A model generated the notes under the pieces. That model worked only from the letters and a program-made list of their open reading frames with translations, was not told where the DNA came from and made no database searches. From a virus: a DNA stretch of 24,403 bases. Shown here in pieces: positions 1 through 6,282 of this stretch. Positions within the stretch are counted from its first letter, which is position 1. Each line of letters begins with the position of its first letter. The translations under genes and the position numbers were made by a program. The stretch is taken from positions 1-24,403 of the IMG/VR virus record IMGVR_UViG_3300046740_000065; one strand, given 5' to 3'.

Positions 1-2202
1 GCTAGCAACCGCCGTGATGTTAGTCGTCACGGTAACACCCTTCTTGACCTTCTTCTCACGATGCTTCTGCACAATCATTTCCGCAAGTTCCTTTGCAAAA
101 GCACCCTCATTCCACACCGGCTGGGCTTCACCCTTATTCATGGCCGCGTGGAAGTTCCGACGCTTAGTCTCAACCAATCCACCGATGTGCTGGTCGATAG
201 TTCCCTCAGCCTCAGGGCAGGTGATGTTAATGACATTCGACACCTGACCGATACGACGGAAGCGTCCCGGTGTAGCTTGGTCCTCATTCTGTGGATTCCA
301 CTGACGCTCATGCAGGATGCTATCTGCACAAGTCTGAAGGTTAAGACCTTCACCACATGCCAGCGTTGATGCAATCATGATGCAACGCTTGGTAGTGTTG
401 AAAGTTTCCTGCGTCTGGTAACCCTCAGGCTTGCCAGTGTGCTTCGACGTATACTGAAAGACGCTAACTTTCTCATCCTTCAGTGTCTGAGCCAACTCAT
501 ACCAATCAGGATTGCTACCCTTATCGGTATTGGTCAGTGCCGACAGCATCAACTCGCCAACATCCTTGTGATGAACGAATACCACCAGCTTTCTGTCAGT
601 GTCCTCGATGAACTGTTCAATGAACGACAGAGTAGCAGGAATCTTCGCCAATCCAGTGATATGGCGCATCCTCGACATCTTCGCGAGGATTTCGATGCTG
701 CTAATCTTATCTTCTTCGCCTGACATAACGTATTCGTTATACCAAGCAACGAAGTCGCTCACACTGTCATCGTATGAACTCTGTTCCAACTCATCAAGTT
801 GGACATTCAGCTTCATACGATTGATGTCAGGGAACTCGTCCATTACCTCATTGTATTCACGCCGAATGAGGAGCGATGAAACGTATTCCTTGAACTTCTC
901 AGGACGGCGAATACCGCCCATCTTCTTCTTGGAACCTTCCCAATAGAAGTCCACCCACGTATCAAGGTAGTTCTGATACGAGTAGAACTTGATAGGGTCG
1001 ATAAGGTTCAGCGCAGGGAAAAATTCACTGCCACGATTCTTCCATGGTGTTCCGGATAGCTCGATAACCTTACAATCGGCATTGGCTGAAACGAGCTTCC
1101 GAACTTCCTGCGTCCTCGAACTATCAGGGTTCTTGATTTGCTGGACTTCATCGAGAATGACAAGCTCGATACCCAGCTTGTGGAGTTTCTCACGGGGGAA
1201 ACGACGTAGCAAGTCATATGGGATAATGTAGAGTTTCAGGTTCGGCATCAGATAATCCTTCGACGTTGAGATTATCTGACTAATAAACTCCGGTCCAAGC
1301 CACGTCACAGCAGCCTTGAACCATTGGAATTTGATGGCAGACTTGGTAACTACCATCGTTTTCTTGTGCTTCTTGGCATGGAACTTCAGATATGCGAGGG
1401 CTTGCATCGTCTTGCCCAGCCCCATATCATCGAAGATTCCAAAACCTTTCTGCATTGCAAGTGCTGCTTCACAAGCGCGAGCACCTACAACCTGAAAATC
1501 ATACAGCTTGAACTCACCACACTTCCTGCACTGATTCGATGGAATGTGATTGGTTTTCGCTTCCTCACGCGTGGGCCAATCATGCTTACAGGCTGCAATC
1601 TCAGGCTTCCAGAAATTGCTCACCATTGTCTCAAACGGTGTGCCTTTCGGAATGATACGCTTGATGATATGGAAGCAGTCCAGCGTAATGAGCTTGACAA
1701 CATTACCCTGCTTGTCAACAGTCTCAAACGCGAACTTCTCAACTGCTACCTTACCACACTCCGGGCACTTGTCTTGTAGCCGTGTCACCTTGTGAGTTAC
1801 ATTCCTAACAACTTGCTCAACTACTTTCTCAGTTACCTCGACCTCAACACTGTGACCTGAGCGAATTGCATCAATCACATGCGCGGGAAGGTCAAGGTGT
1901 GAGCAGGGGAATGTATTCGTGCAACCAATCTCACGCGCCTTTGTAGCCCACACATCATTATGTCCCTGACGAGGACAAAGCGCGTGGGCTACTTCATGCA
2001 AGATTGTGTCGATAACTTCCTCACGCGGGTGAATGTCGATGTGATGACCATTCAGCAAGATGCACTTATCAGCATACATGCACTTGCCAAGAAACGGCAG
2101 GGTAATGTCAGAAGTAATCCTGACTCCCCAATCTTTTAGGCCGTAATCATCTAGCTTTTTACGGCACAGCAACGATGCTGCGTGTCGGTCCATTATGTTC
2201 AT
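1..2202 (-). CDS. SprT-like metallopeptidase fused to SNF2-family helicase (3' end outside window)
   Basis: Seen: 734 codons stay open to the window edge, so the C-terminus is missing. Residues 1-100 look like a SprT/Spartan-type zinc peptidase, with HEVAH at 69-73 and a third histidine at H81. Cys pairs follow (CPEC 146-149, CRKC 225-228) and probably bind zinc. An SNF2 (superfamily 2) ATPase follows: Walker A GLGKT 261-265, DEVQ at 351-354 (usually DEAH), SGTP 383-386, TLACGEGLNLQ 613-623 and Q642..R647..R650..GQ 652-653, which fits motif VI. Known: SNF2 proteins move along or remodel duplex DNA; SprT-type domains cleave DNA-bound proteins. Inference: it may clear proteins from phage DNA during replication or repair. 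The ATG at 2202 has GGGAG about 8 nt upstream and begins 2 nt after the preceding stop; a second ATG at 2193 is possible. Confidence 0.9.
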   Translation of the reverse strand, partial: MNIMDRHAASLLCRKKLDDYGLKDWGVRITSDITLPFLGKCMYADKCILLNGHHIDIHPREEVIDTILHEVAHALCPRQGHNDVWATKAREIGCTNTFPCSHLDLPAHVIDAIRSGHSVEVEVTEKVVEQVVRNVTHKVTRLQDKCPECGKVAVEKFAFETVDKQGNVVKLITLDCFHIIKRIIPKGTPFETMVSNFWKPEIAACKHDWPTREEAKTNHIPSNQCRKCGEFKLYDFQVVGARACEAALAMQKGFGIFDDMGLGKTMQALAYLKFHAKKHKKTMVVTKSAIKFQWFKAAVTWLGPEFISQIISTSKDYLMPNLKLYIIPYDLLRRFPREKLHKLGIELVILDEVQQIKNPDSSRTQEVRKLVSANADCKVIELSGTPWKNRGSEFFPALNLIDPIKFYSYQNYLDTWVDFYWEGSKKKMGGIRRPEKFKEYVSSLLIRREYNEVMDEFPDINRMKLNVQLDELEQSSYDDSVSDFVAWYNEYVMSGEEDKISSIEILAKMSRMRHITGLAKIPATLSFIEQFIEDTDRKLVVFVHHKDVGELMLSALTNTDKGSNPDWYELAQTLKDEKVSVFQYTSKHTGKPEGYQTQETFNTTKRCIMIASTLACGEGLNLQTCADSILHERQWNPQNEDQATPGRFRRIGQVSNVINITCPEAEGTIDQHIGGLVETKRRNFHAAMNKGEAQPVWNEGAFAKELAEMIVQKHREKKVKKGVTVTTNITAVAS

Positions 2203-2204
2203 AA

Positions 2205-2414
2205 CTATTCTCCCGATACCGGGGTTTCGTATTCACGCACGTAGAATCGAGCGTTGTCAATATCAAGGTCCATATGATAGACCATGATACTAATCAGTTG
2301 TGATGGTGTGCCTGAGAATATGAATGAATCACTATTCACAGGATACACGTATACACCCCTACGAGTAAACACTAGCTTGTCATTAGTGAGCGTCATTCGC
2401 ACGACATTGGACAT
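2205..2414 (-). CDS. hypothetical protein, 69 aa
   Basis: Small leftward gene between the 241-aa gene and the SprT/SNF2 gene; its TAG stop is 2 nt before the helicase start, so all three are probably co-transcribed. Upstream of the ATG is GGAG followed by GGACACA, and the same GGACACAATG context starts the 241-aa gene. The sequence alternates short hydrophobic and polar stretches (VRMTLTNDKLVFTRRGVYVYP), suggesting a small beta-rich fold. No motif or family was recognised, and no function is proposed. Confidence 0.7.
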   Translation of the reverse strand: MSNVVRMTLTNDKLVFTRRGVYVYPVNSDSFIFSGTPSQLISIMVYHMDLDIDNARFYVREYETPVSGE

Positions 2415-2435
2415 TGTGTCCGCTCCATAGTTGGA

Positions 2436-3161
2436 CTAGTTTGTCTCAGACTTTGATTCGTTGATGCTCCGACGCAGCATGTTAGCCGCAGCTTCGACAG
2501 TAATACCGCGTGACACCACGACAGTTTGCAGAGTGAACTCGCTGATACCAAGTTCCGCCGCATACTTGCGAAGCTCAACCTTATCGAGCTTCGTAGCTTT
2601 TTTGGTCTGAGACGTGGAAACCCGCTTTACGGTAGGCTTAACAGTAGCAGGCTTGTAGTTGATATCAGCAATCTTCAATTTCTCACGTTCTTCGACACGG
2701 AGAGAATTGGCAAGCTGATTCAGGTAGACTTGGATAGCTTTCTGATGATTACCAGCCTCTACAATTTGCTGCTGGGCGTCAAAAGCTACCTGTTTGAAGT
2801 GATTAAATCTCTCCGTGAGAACTTCGGCAAGCGCGTATGGCTTGTTAGAAATCTCAGGATTCTCATCAATGGATTTCTTCAAATCCACGATGGCAGTAGT
2901 GGCAGCATTGAATAGGTCCGTGCGAACTTGGACCGCGCTATCAGTCAGGCGCGAAGCATCAATAACTTTCGCCTCAGGACTGCTAGCAAATGCCGCTACG
3001 CGTGTATCTTTCTGCTCTTGTGAAAGCTGAGTGCTGGCTGCTGATTCAGTAGCCCAGCATTCATCGCAGAACCACATGTTACCATAGTGACAGGTGATGT
3101 TGACGTCTACTTTATCGCAGACTTCACATTCACCTTTCTTTACTAGTTGCGCTATTGACAT
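2436..3161 (-). CDS. Cys-pair (zinc-binding?) hypothetical protein, 241 aa
   Basis: First gene of the leftward unit reading into the helicase. Seen: the N-terminus has CEVC at residues 13-16, a further Cys about 12 residues on, and CDEC about 8 residues after that, suggesting a small zinc-binding module. The middle (about 50-165) is helical in character and rich in Ala, Gln and Glu. A Lys/Thr-rich linker follows, then a compact C-terminal segment (KVELRKYAAELGISEFTLQ onwards) that could be a small helical DNA-binding domain. The ATG at 3161 has GAGGGAC just upstream. It borders the 1.1-kb repeat region, so a role in binding it is possible, but position is the only support. The family was not recognised. 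Confidence 0.8.
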   Translation of the reverse strand: MSIAQLVKKGECEVCDKVDVNITCHYGNMWFCDECWATESAASTQLSQEQKDTRVAAFASSPEAKVIDASRLTDSAVQVRTDLFNAATTAIVDLKKSIDENPEISNKPYALAEVLTERFNHFKQVAFDAQQQIVEAGNHQKAIQVYLNQLANSLRVEEREKLKIADINYKPATVKPTVKRVSTSQTKKATKLDKVELRKYAAELGISEFTLQTVVVSRGITVEAAANMLRRSINESKSETN

Positions 3162-3448
3162 TGTGTCCCTCAGTCTCAGATTCTACAATATTATCGACCG
3201 TCGGGCCGTCGGCCCAGAGCCATAAGGTGCAAGAATCATACCTAATCCGGCGCAGCCCACTTCCACAATATGATGGGGTGCCGTAAAGTGTCACACCATA
3301 TGTTGGGGCTACAGCAAGTCTCGTGCCACCGGAATTTTGGATAAATCCAACGAAATGGATACGGAAGATTGGATTTTATGTCCTATTTAGAGGACACTTT
3401 TATTAAGGTATTGCGCCTATACTACTATAACTAGTATTCCGGAATATA

Positions 3449-3514
3449 CTTCCTACCTCATTCTTACCTCAGGCTTACCCCTTTCTTACCTCACCCCTAC
3501 CTCATTCCTACCTC
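3449..3514 (-). repeat. left iteron array: six 11-bp repeats, consensus GAGGTARGRAT on the minus strand
   Basis: On the plus strand TACC recurs at 3454, 3465, 3476, 3487, 3498 and 3509, exactly 11 bp apart. Read on the minus strand, the units are GAGGTAGGAAT, GAGGTAGGGGT, GAGGTAAGAAA, GGGGTAAGCCT, GAGGTAAGAAT and GAGGTAGGAAG. Eleven bp is about one helical turn, so a bound protein would sit on one face of the DNA. It mirrors the array at 3776-3841. Confidence 0.93.
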
Positions 3515-3624
3515 GGTTTTCCCCGTAAGTCGTTGAGCCACAAGGGTTTAGCTCGACCCCCCTGATTCCGGTAGGGTCCGGCATACACCTTGGAGTGTCC
3601 TAGATAGTGGACGGGGTAGGGTAG

Positions 3625-3660
3625 TATAATATTATATATTAAAAAAAAAAAAAAAAAAAA
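3625..3660. other. AT-rich core: TATAATATTATA palindrome followed by an A20 tract
   Basis: A 12-bp palindrome (3625-3636) is followed by 20 consecutive A (3641-3660). The midpoint of the two flanking 11-bp arrays is 3645, inside the A tract. Such a tract is stiff and easily melted, which suits an origin unwinding element. The exact A count in an assembly may be unreliable. A TATAAT match lies here on both strands but without a -35 element. Confidence 0.8.
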
Positions 3661-3775
3661 TAAAAGAGAACAACTCCCCCCACTACCGGAGGCGCTCAGA
3701 GGGTGCCCCAGCCTACCCCCGGAGAGGGAGGGGTCTAGCTAACTCGTTGCACTAGAGGCACTTAGAGCGATTCGG

Positions 3776-3841
3776 GAGGTAGGAAAGGGGTAGGAGTAGG
3801 GTAGGAATACGGTAGGGCTAAGGTAAGAGAGAGGTAAGAAG
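3776..3841 (+). repeat. right iteron array: six 11-bp repeats, consensus GAGGTARGRAT on the plus strand
   Basis: GGTA recurs at 3778, 3789, 3800, 3811, 3822 and 3833, exactly 11 bp apart. The units are GAGGTAGGAAA, GGGGTAGGAGT, AGGGTAGGAAT, ACGGTAGGGCT, AAGGTAAGAGA and GAGGTAAGAAG. Copy number, period and consensus equal those of the left array, in opposite orientation. Confidence 0.93.
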
Positions 3842-3895
3842 CACGTTCCATTATTGTATTGGTTGCATGTTTCAAAATAACAGATGCGAAGATAC

Positions 3896-4246
3896 GATTA
3901 GCAGAAATACTTTCGGTATCCGAAACAATGATTAGCAAAAACACTTCAGGTATCCTGAACCTCGCGCGATGGCCCTGCTTATGGAGTGCCCGCGATTAGC
4001 AGAAGGCATAACACCGTGGCCCTACTCGTGATTAGCAATAGGGGAAGTTCACATAATCGCGAGGTTTATAATATTATAAAGGGTTGTTGATTAGCAAGGG
4101 GACTTCGGGTATCCCGAACTTCCCGGATGGAATTGATTAGCAATGACACTACAATTAGCATTGGGACTTCCGGTATCCGGAACAGTAGGCAGGCGACTTG
4201 ATTAGCAGCTGGTGAACAACACTTGCCCTCGATTCTCTGATTAGCT
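3896..4246. repeat. nine GATTAGCA-type direct repeats, four coupled to covarying hairpins
   Basis: GATTAGCA or a one-base variant starts at 3896, 3930, 3994, 4030, 4089, 4135, 4153, 4200 and 4239, always in the same orientation. At 3896, 3930, 4089 and 4153 it is followed by exactly 5 nt, then ACTT, then a hairpin: TTTCGG-TAT-CCGAAA, TTCAGG-TAT-CCTGAA, TTCGGG-TAT-CCCGAA and TTCCGG-TAT-CCGGAA. The composite unit is 31 bp (3896-3926, 3930-3960, 4089-4119, 4153-4183). Stem positions change in pairs, so base pairing or dyad symmetry is conserved. Spacing between units is irregular. The function is unknown. Confidence 0.92.
4065..4080. repeat. 16-bp perfect AT palindrome containing ATAATATTAT
   Basis: TTTATAATATTATAAA is its own reverse complement. 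Its core ATAATATTAT also occurs at 3626-3635 and 6483-6492, and a near copy (AATATTAT) lies at 3187-3194. All copies found are in the two non-coding regions. Confidence 0.85.
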
Positions 4247-4258
4247 ACTGAGGACAGT

Positions 4259-4291
4259 CCCCCTTTCGGGGGTCCAGCCCTACTCGGCTGG
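4259..4291 (-). terminator. double hairpin at the end of the leftward small-gene operon
   Basis: Read leftward, CCAGCC-GAGTAG-GGCTGG (4291-4274) carries the stop codon of the 79-aa gene in its loop. It is followed at once by CCCCC-GAAA-GGGGG (4272-4259), a GNRA-type tetraloop stem. No U tract follows, so this is not a classical intrinsic terminator; it could instead protect the 3' end or pause transcription. Confidence 0.5.
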
Positions 4292-4519
4292 TATGAATCC
4301 TTTCTCGCCCTGGACGTATACAATCTTGCGGTCACTGAACAGTGGACCTGCGACGTGTAGTCTGCGCCACACATGTGGATGTGACCAGAGTAACTGGCAT
4401 CCACACTTGCAGGGTAGCAGTATGTCTCCCTTGATGCGAAGTTCTACTGCTGTGAGAAGTGCCCCACAATCGGGGCACCTCTTGGGTGGAGCGAAACCCT
4501 TCATACCGAATCTGAGCAT
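4280..4519 (-). CDS. small zinc-ribbon-like hypothetical protein, 79 aa
   Basis: Last gene of the leftward small-gene operon. Seen: CPDC (about residues 17-20) and CKCGC (about 37-41) form a plausible four-Cys zinc site; the C-terminus has short basic and hydrophobic strands. The start is decided by AAGGAG at 4526-4531, which is 6 nt from the ATG at 4519 but only 3 nt from the adjacent ATG at 4522; either is possible. It begins directly after the upstream gene's stop, implying coupled translation. Small zinc-ribbon proteins in phages may bind nucleic acid or host proteins; no specific function can be assigned. Confidence 0.75.
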   Translation of the reverse strand: MLRFGMKGFAPPKRCPDCGALLTAVELRIKGDILLPCKCGCQLLWSHPHVWRRLHVAGPLFSDRKIVYVQGEKGFIPAE

Positions 4520-4522
4520 CAT

Positions 4523-4699
4523 CTACTCCTTTACTCTCACCTTGAAGATGCGAAGTTTCTGTGTAGGGCCAACTGCACGACGAGCGTAGTAATACGCATT
4601 CTCGGCAGTCTTGAAGGTGGATACTAACACCCACATACCGAAGGTGTAAGTATTGTCGGGATTCTCGTCGAGCCTACGAACTTCGTAAGTGTAGTTCAC
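4523..4699 (-). CDS. hypothetical protein, 58 aa, GTG start
   Basis: Leftward small gene whose stop codon abuts the next start. The frame is open up to an ATG at 4759, but that has no ribosome binding site. The GTG at 4699 has GGGAGG 5 nt upstream (4705-4710), so it is the better start. The protein begins with an alternating NYTYEVRRLDENPDNTYTF and has an Ala/Tyr-rich helix (ENAYYYARRAVG) and a basic C-terminus (KLRIFKVRVKE). The layout suggests a small alpha/beta fold. The family was not recognised. Confidence 0.65.
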   Translation of the reverse strand: MNYTYEVRRLDENPDNTYTFGMWVLVSTFKTAENAYYYARRAVGPTQKLRIFKVRVKE

Positions 4700-4771
4700 C
4701 GTTGCCTCCCGATAGTGATACCTACATGTAAGCAGATACCAGTCCATACGAAGAAGCATACGAGAAGAAGA

Positions 4772-4789
4772 TGGGGCGTCATTGCCCCA
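4772..4789 (-). promoter_or_regulatory. intercistronic GC hairpin with a stop codon in its loop
   Basis: TGGGGC (4772-4777) pairs with GCCCCA (4784-4789); the 6-nt loop holds most of the TGA stop (4779-4781) of the 52-aa gene. It is one of three related GC hairpins at junctions of this operon (also 5239-5267 and 5474-5495). Possible roles are mRNA processing, stability or tuning of translation. Confidence 0.55.
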
Positions 4790-4937
4790 CCTTCCTAACT
4801 ACTTCCCTACGCTGCCACGACACTCCAACCCACTTGAGACTGATAACCTTTATCTCACGGTAGAGAGTGTCACCAATCTTGATGTAGATACGCTCCCACT
4901 TGCATGGGCCTGTTGGACGGTTGGGGATGTTAGACAT
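4779..4937 (-). CDS. hypothetical protein, 52 aa
   Basis: The ATG at 4937 overlaps the end of the 92-aa gene by 8 nt (ATGTCTAA), typical of translationally coupled phage genes. The frame could extend to 5060, but that would overlap the 92-aa gene fully, so the short start is preferred. The protein is basic with Trp and Ile (CKWERIYIKIGDTLYREIKV then SLKWVGVSWQRREVVRK), suggesting a tiny beta-barrel-like nucleic-acid-binding protein; that is a guess from composition. Confidence 0.6.
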   Translation of the reverse strand: MSNIPNRPTGPCKWERIYIKIGDTLYREIKVISLKWVGVSWQRREVVRKVGQ

Positions 4938-5208
4938 CTGCCAACATCCTGCCGAGAAGTGCAATCGGCACGTATCCGTATACGCGAAGTTCACCTTCTT
5001 GCTCGTCGAGAATCTCAGCGTAACCGTCGAGATACTCAGGCCCACGCGTCCACATGCCAAGTTCTACATGTGTATACGGACCTTCGTTGTCTCTCGGTGT
5101 GCTGTAACCACCGACTCCACCGACTACAGAAATACGTCCGTAGCGTGGATGTTGATAGTTCATGTGCGCGTTCATGCTACGCTTCACAATTTCGGCAATC
5201 GTATCCAT
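4930..5208 (-). CDS. hypothetical protein, 92 aa
   Basis: Leftward small gene in the operon read from the 5923-5951 promoter. The ATG at 5208 has GGGAG 9 nt upstream. An N-terminal amphipathic helix (MDTIAEIVKRSMNAHMNY) is followed by a Gly/Tyr-rich middle (GVGGYSTPRDNEGPY) and an acidic then hydrophobic end (LDEQEGELRVYGYVPIALLG). No known motif was recognised. The 9-bp GC hairpin at 5239-5267 lies just upstream of its ribosome binding site. Confidence 0.7.
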   Translation of the reverse strand: MDTIAEIVKRSMNAHMNYQHPRYGRISVVGGVGGYSTPRDNEGPYTHVELGMWTRGPEYLDGYAEILDEQEGELRVYGYVPIALLGRMLADV

Positions 5209-5238
5209 TGTTGTGGACTCCCAATCATTGGGGAAAGT

Positions 5239-5267
5239 GATGGGGGCAATATACAGTCGCCCCCATC
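5239..5267 (-). promoter_or_regulatory. intercistronic hairpin, perfect 9-bp stem
   Basis: GATGGGGGC (5239-5247) pairs perfectly with GCCCCCATC (5259-5267) around an 11-nt loop. It lies between the 67-aa gene's stop (5280) and the 92-aa gene's ribosome binding site. The following bases on the leftward transcript are not U-rich, so it is more likely a processing or stability element than a terminator. Confidence 0.7.
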
Positions 5268-5279
5268 TAACAGGTAACG

Positions 5280-5483
5280 CTATCGGTAGAGATGTTGATA
5301 CTTCTCTCGGTGCTGCTGGAGAAGGATATCTATCGCCATCTCACGCGATACTCCGGCAGACTGTAGAACTTTCACAGCCTTACGGATTTTCTTGATTGTT
5401 GCAAGGGGAAGGAAAAGCAGGTAGATGGTATTGTCCACGATTGTCACCCATTCCGGAAGTAGTGAGAAAAAGTGGGGCGTCAT
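5280..5483 (-). CDS. hypothetical protein with a possible membrane segment, 67 aa
   Basis: The ATG at 5483 has a G-rich ribosome binding site (GGGGGCGG, 5 nt away); the in-frame TTG at 5498 would lie upstream of that site and is rejected. Seen: a hydrophobic stretch at about residues 9-31 (EWVTIVDNTIYLLFLPLATI) may span or lie on a membrane, followed by a basic amphipathic helix and an Arg/Lys/His-rich tail. The start codon sits in the loop of a GC hairpin (5474-5495) and the ribosome binding site in its stem. The family was not recognised. Confidence 0.65.
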   Translation of the reverse strand: MTPHFFSLLPEWVTIVDNTIYLLFLPLATIKKIRKAVKVLQSAGVSREMAIDILLQQHREKYQHLYR

Positions 5484-5495
5484 GTTGACCGCCCC
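5474..5495 (-). promoter_or_regulatory. hairpin that may sequester the ribosome binding site of the 67-aa gene
   Basis: GGGGCG (5474-5479) pairs with CGCCCC (5490-5495) around a 10-nt loop. On the leftward mRNA, the stem holds the G-rich ribosome binding site and the loop contains the ATG (5481-5483). Translation would need the stem opened by ribosomes arriving from the upstream gene or by a regulator. Confidence 0.55.
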
Positions 5496-5518
5496 CAAAG
5501 TGTTCCACTGCTACCTAG

Positions 5519-5869
5519 TTACTCGGTTGCAGTCTGCGCGGCAAGCAGGGAATCGACCTGCTTACGTGCAGCATCTTCCGGAACACCCAGCCGAATGTAG
5601 TCGCGCACCATGCGCTCCTTGATTTCATCCGGCGTGACTTCCGACGGGCGATACGGCAACAGTGCAGCCTGATACGCATTGCTCCGCGCATTGGCTTTGA
5701 GCACATCATTGACCATTGAAGTGATGTCCCACTTCTTTTCGGCAATGACAGCCGTTGCCTCATCGAGAGTGTTGCACTTTCGGAATTCGAAAGTTTTCTC
5801 GATTTTGTCGCCCGCCTGCGGGTGACCCTCGGGGATTGCAAAGGTGAACTTGCCAACCAGTGTTTCCAC
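5519..5869 (-). CDS. hypothetical protein, 116 aa, GTG start; first gene of the leftward operon
   Basis: The frame is open to an ATG at 5932, but the -10 element of the promoter lies at 5923-5928, so that ATG is upstream of the transcript. The GTG at 5869 has a perfect AAGGAG 5 nt upstream (5875-5880) and is chosen; an ATG at 5905 has no ribosome binding site. The N-terminal half has strands (VETLVGKFTFAIPEGHPQAG), the middle is helical (TLDEATAVIAEKKWDITSMV), and the C-terminus is helical and Arg/Ala-rich (DEIKERMVRDYIRLGVPEDA). As first gene behind a strong promoter it may be abundant early. The family was not recognised. Confidence 0.75.
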   Translation of the reverse strand: METLVGKFTFAIPEGHPQAGDKIEKTFEFRKCNTLDEATAVIAEKKWDITSMVNDVLKANARSNAYQAALLPYRPSEVTPDEIKERMVRDYIRLGVPEDAARKQVDSLLAAQTATE

Positions 5870-5922
5870 AACGACTCCTTGGGTTGACCGTGGCGGATTT
5901 GCCATCGGTCCAGCGTAGAACC

Positions 5923-5951
5923 ATTCTAGCATGGGCCAGACAATTTGTCAA
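5923..5951 (-). promoter_or_regulatory. strong sigma70-like leftward promoter
   Basis: On the minus strand, TTGACA (5951-5946) and TAGAAT (5928-5923) are separated by 17 nt, close to ideal for a bacterial housekeeping sigma factor. Transcription would start near 5916, giving a leader of about 47 nt to the GTG at 5869. The -35 overlaps one of two ATTTGTCAA copies (5943-5951 and 5964-5972) 21 bp apart, which could be operators. Confidence 0.85.
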
Positions 5952-6282
5952 GCCCCGAGTAGTATTTGTCAAGGTGCCCCCGTTGTCGCCCCCGACCCTG
6001 TTAATGCTTCGGGGAGTAGTGAGCACACCTATTCCGACGGACTTTTATCTTAATCGGGCCTGTCCTATCGGCCCCCCGTCAAACCCTTGCGCGGTAACTT
6101 CCACCTTGTGGCCGGTCCGCGCTCGGGCGACACCATACTATAAAGCATATGCCATACCATATGACTTTCGCTTCCGGAAGTGCTGTAACTCCTTTGTTCT
6201 CAACAACTTACACTTTTCGTAGGCGAAGGTGTATTCTACCTCGGGGCAGACACGATGTCCCTAGGTTGGCAGACTTTCCCAT

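Larger units (their letters stand above)
3162..4279. other. 1.1-kb non-coding, repeat-dense region (candidate origin or centromere-like site)
   Basis: No credible gene on either strand: the longest frames run through repeats, have no ribosome binding site and have skewed composition. It holds two inverted arrays of 11-bp repeats, a 20-bp A tract between them, two AT palindromes, and a cluster of GATTAGCA repeats with hairpins, annotated separately. Near the left end is a short GC hairpin, GGGCC-GTC-GGCCC (3203-3215), in the leader of the 241-aa gene, and an inverted repeat TTGGAT-AA-ATCCAA (3337-3350). No convincing leftward promoter was found; TTGCTA (4092-4097) with TATTAT (4068-4073), 18 nt apart, is a weak candidate. 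An origin or segregation role is inferred from architecture only. Confidence 0.7.

Noticed and set aside
3641-3660. A20 tract as an assembly or sequencing artefact
   Set aside because: Not fully excluded, but its place at the symmetry centre of two ordered arrays argues it is real; only the exact length is doubtful.
3762-3944. 60-codon leftward frame through the right iteron array
   Set aside because: Its sequence is the translated repeat; no ribosome binding site.
3896-4246. Possible CRISPR array
   Set aside because: Repeats are only 8 bp, spacing ranges from 18 to 64 bp, and hairpins occur inside the would-be spacers; no cas gene is present.
3162-4279. tRNA or other known RNA gene
   Set aside because: No cloverleaf with acceptor stem and T-loop signature was seen; the hairpins are short and isolated.
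4274-4291. Standard intrinsic terminator at the operon end
   Set aside because: Stems are good but no U tract follows in the leftward direction, so it is kept only as a low-confidence terminator-like element.
4066-4404. 112-codon leftward frame spanning the GATTAGCA repeats
   Set aside because: Overlaps the better supported 79-aa gene and runs through non-coding repeats.
5860-6222. 120-codon rightward frame in the control region
   Set aside because: Overlaps the leftward promoter and gene start, lacks a ribosome binding site and has no recognisable content.
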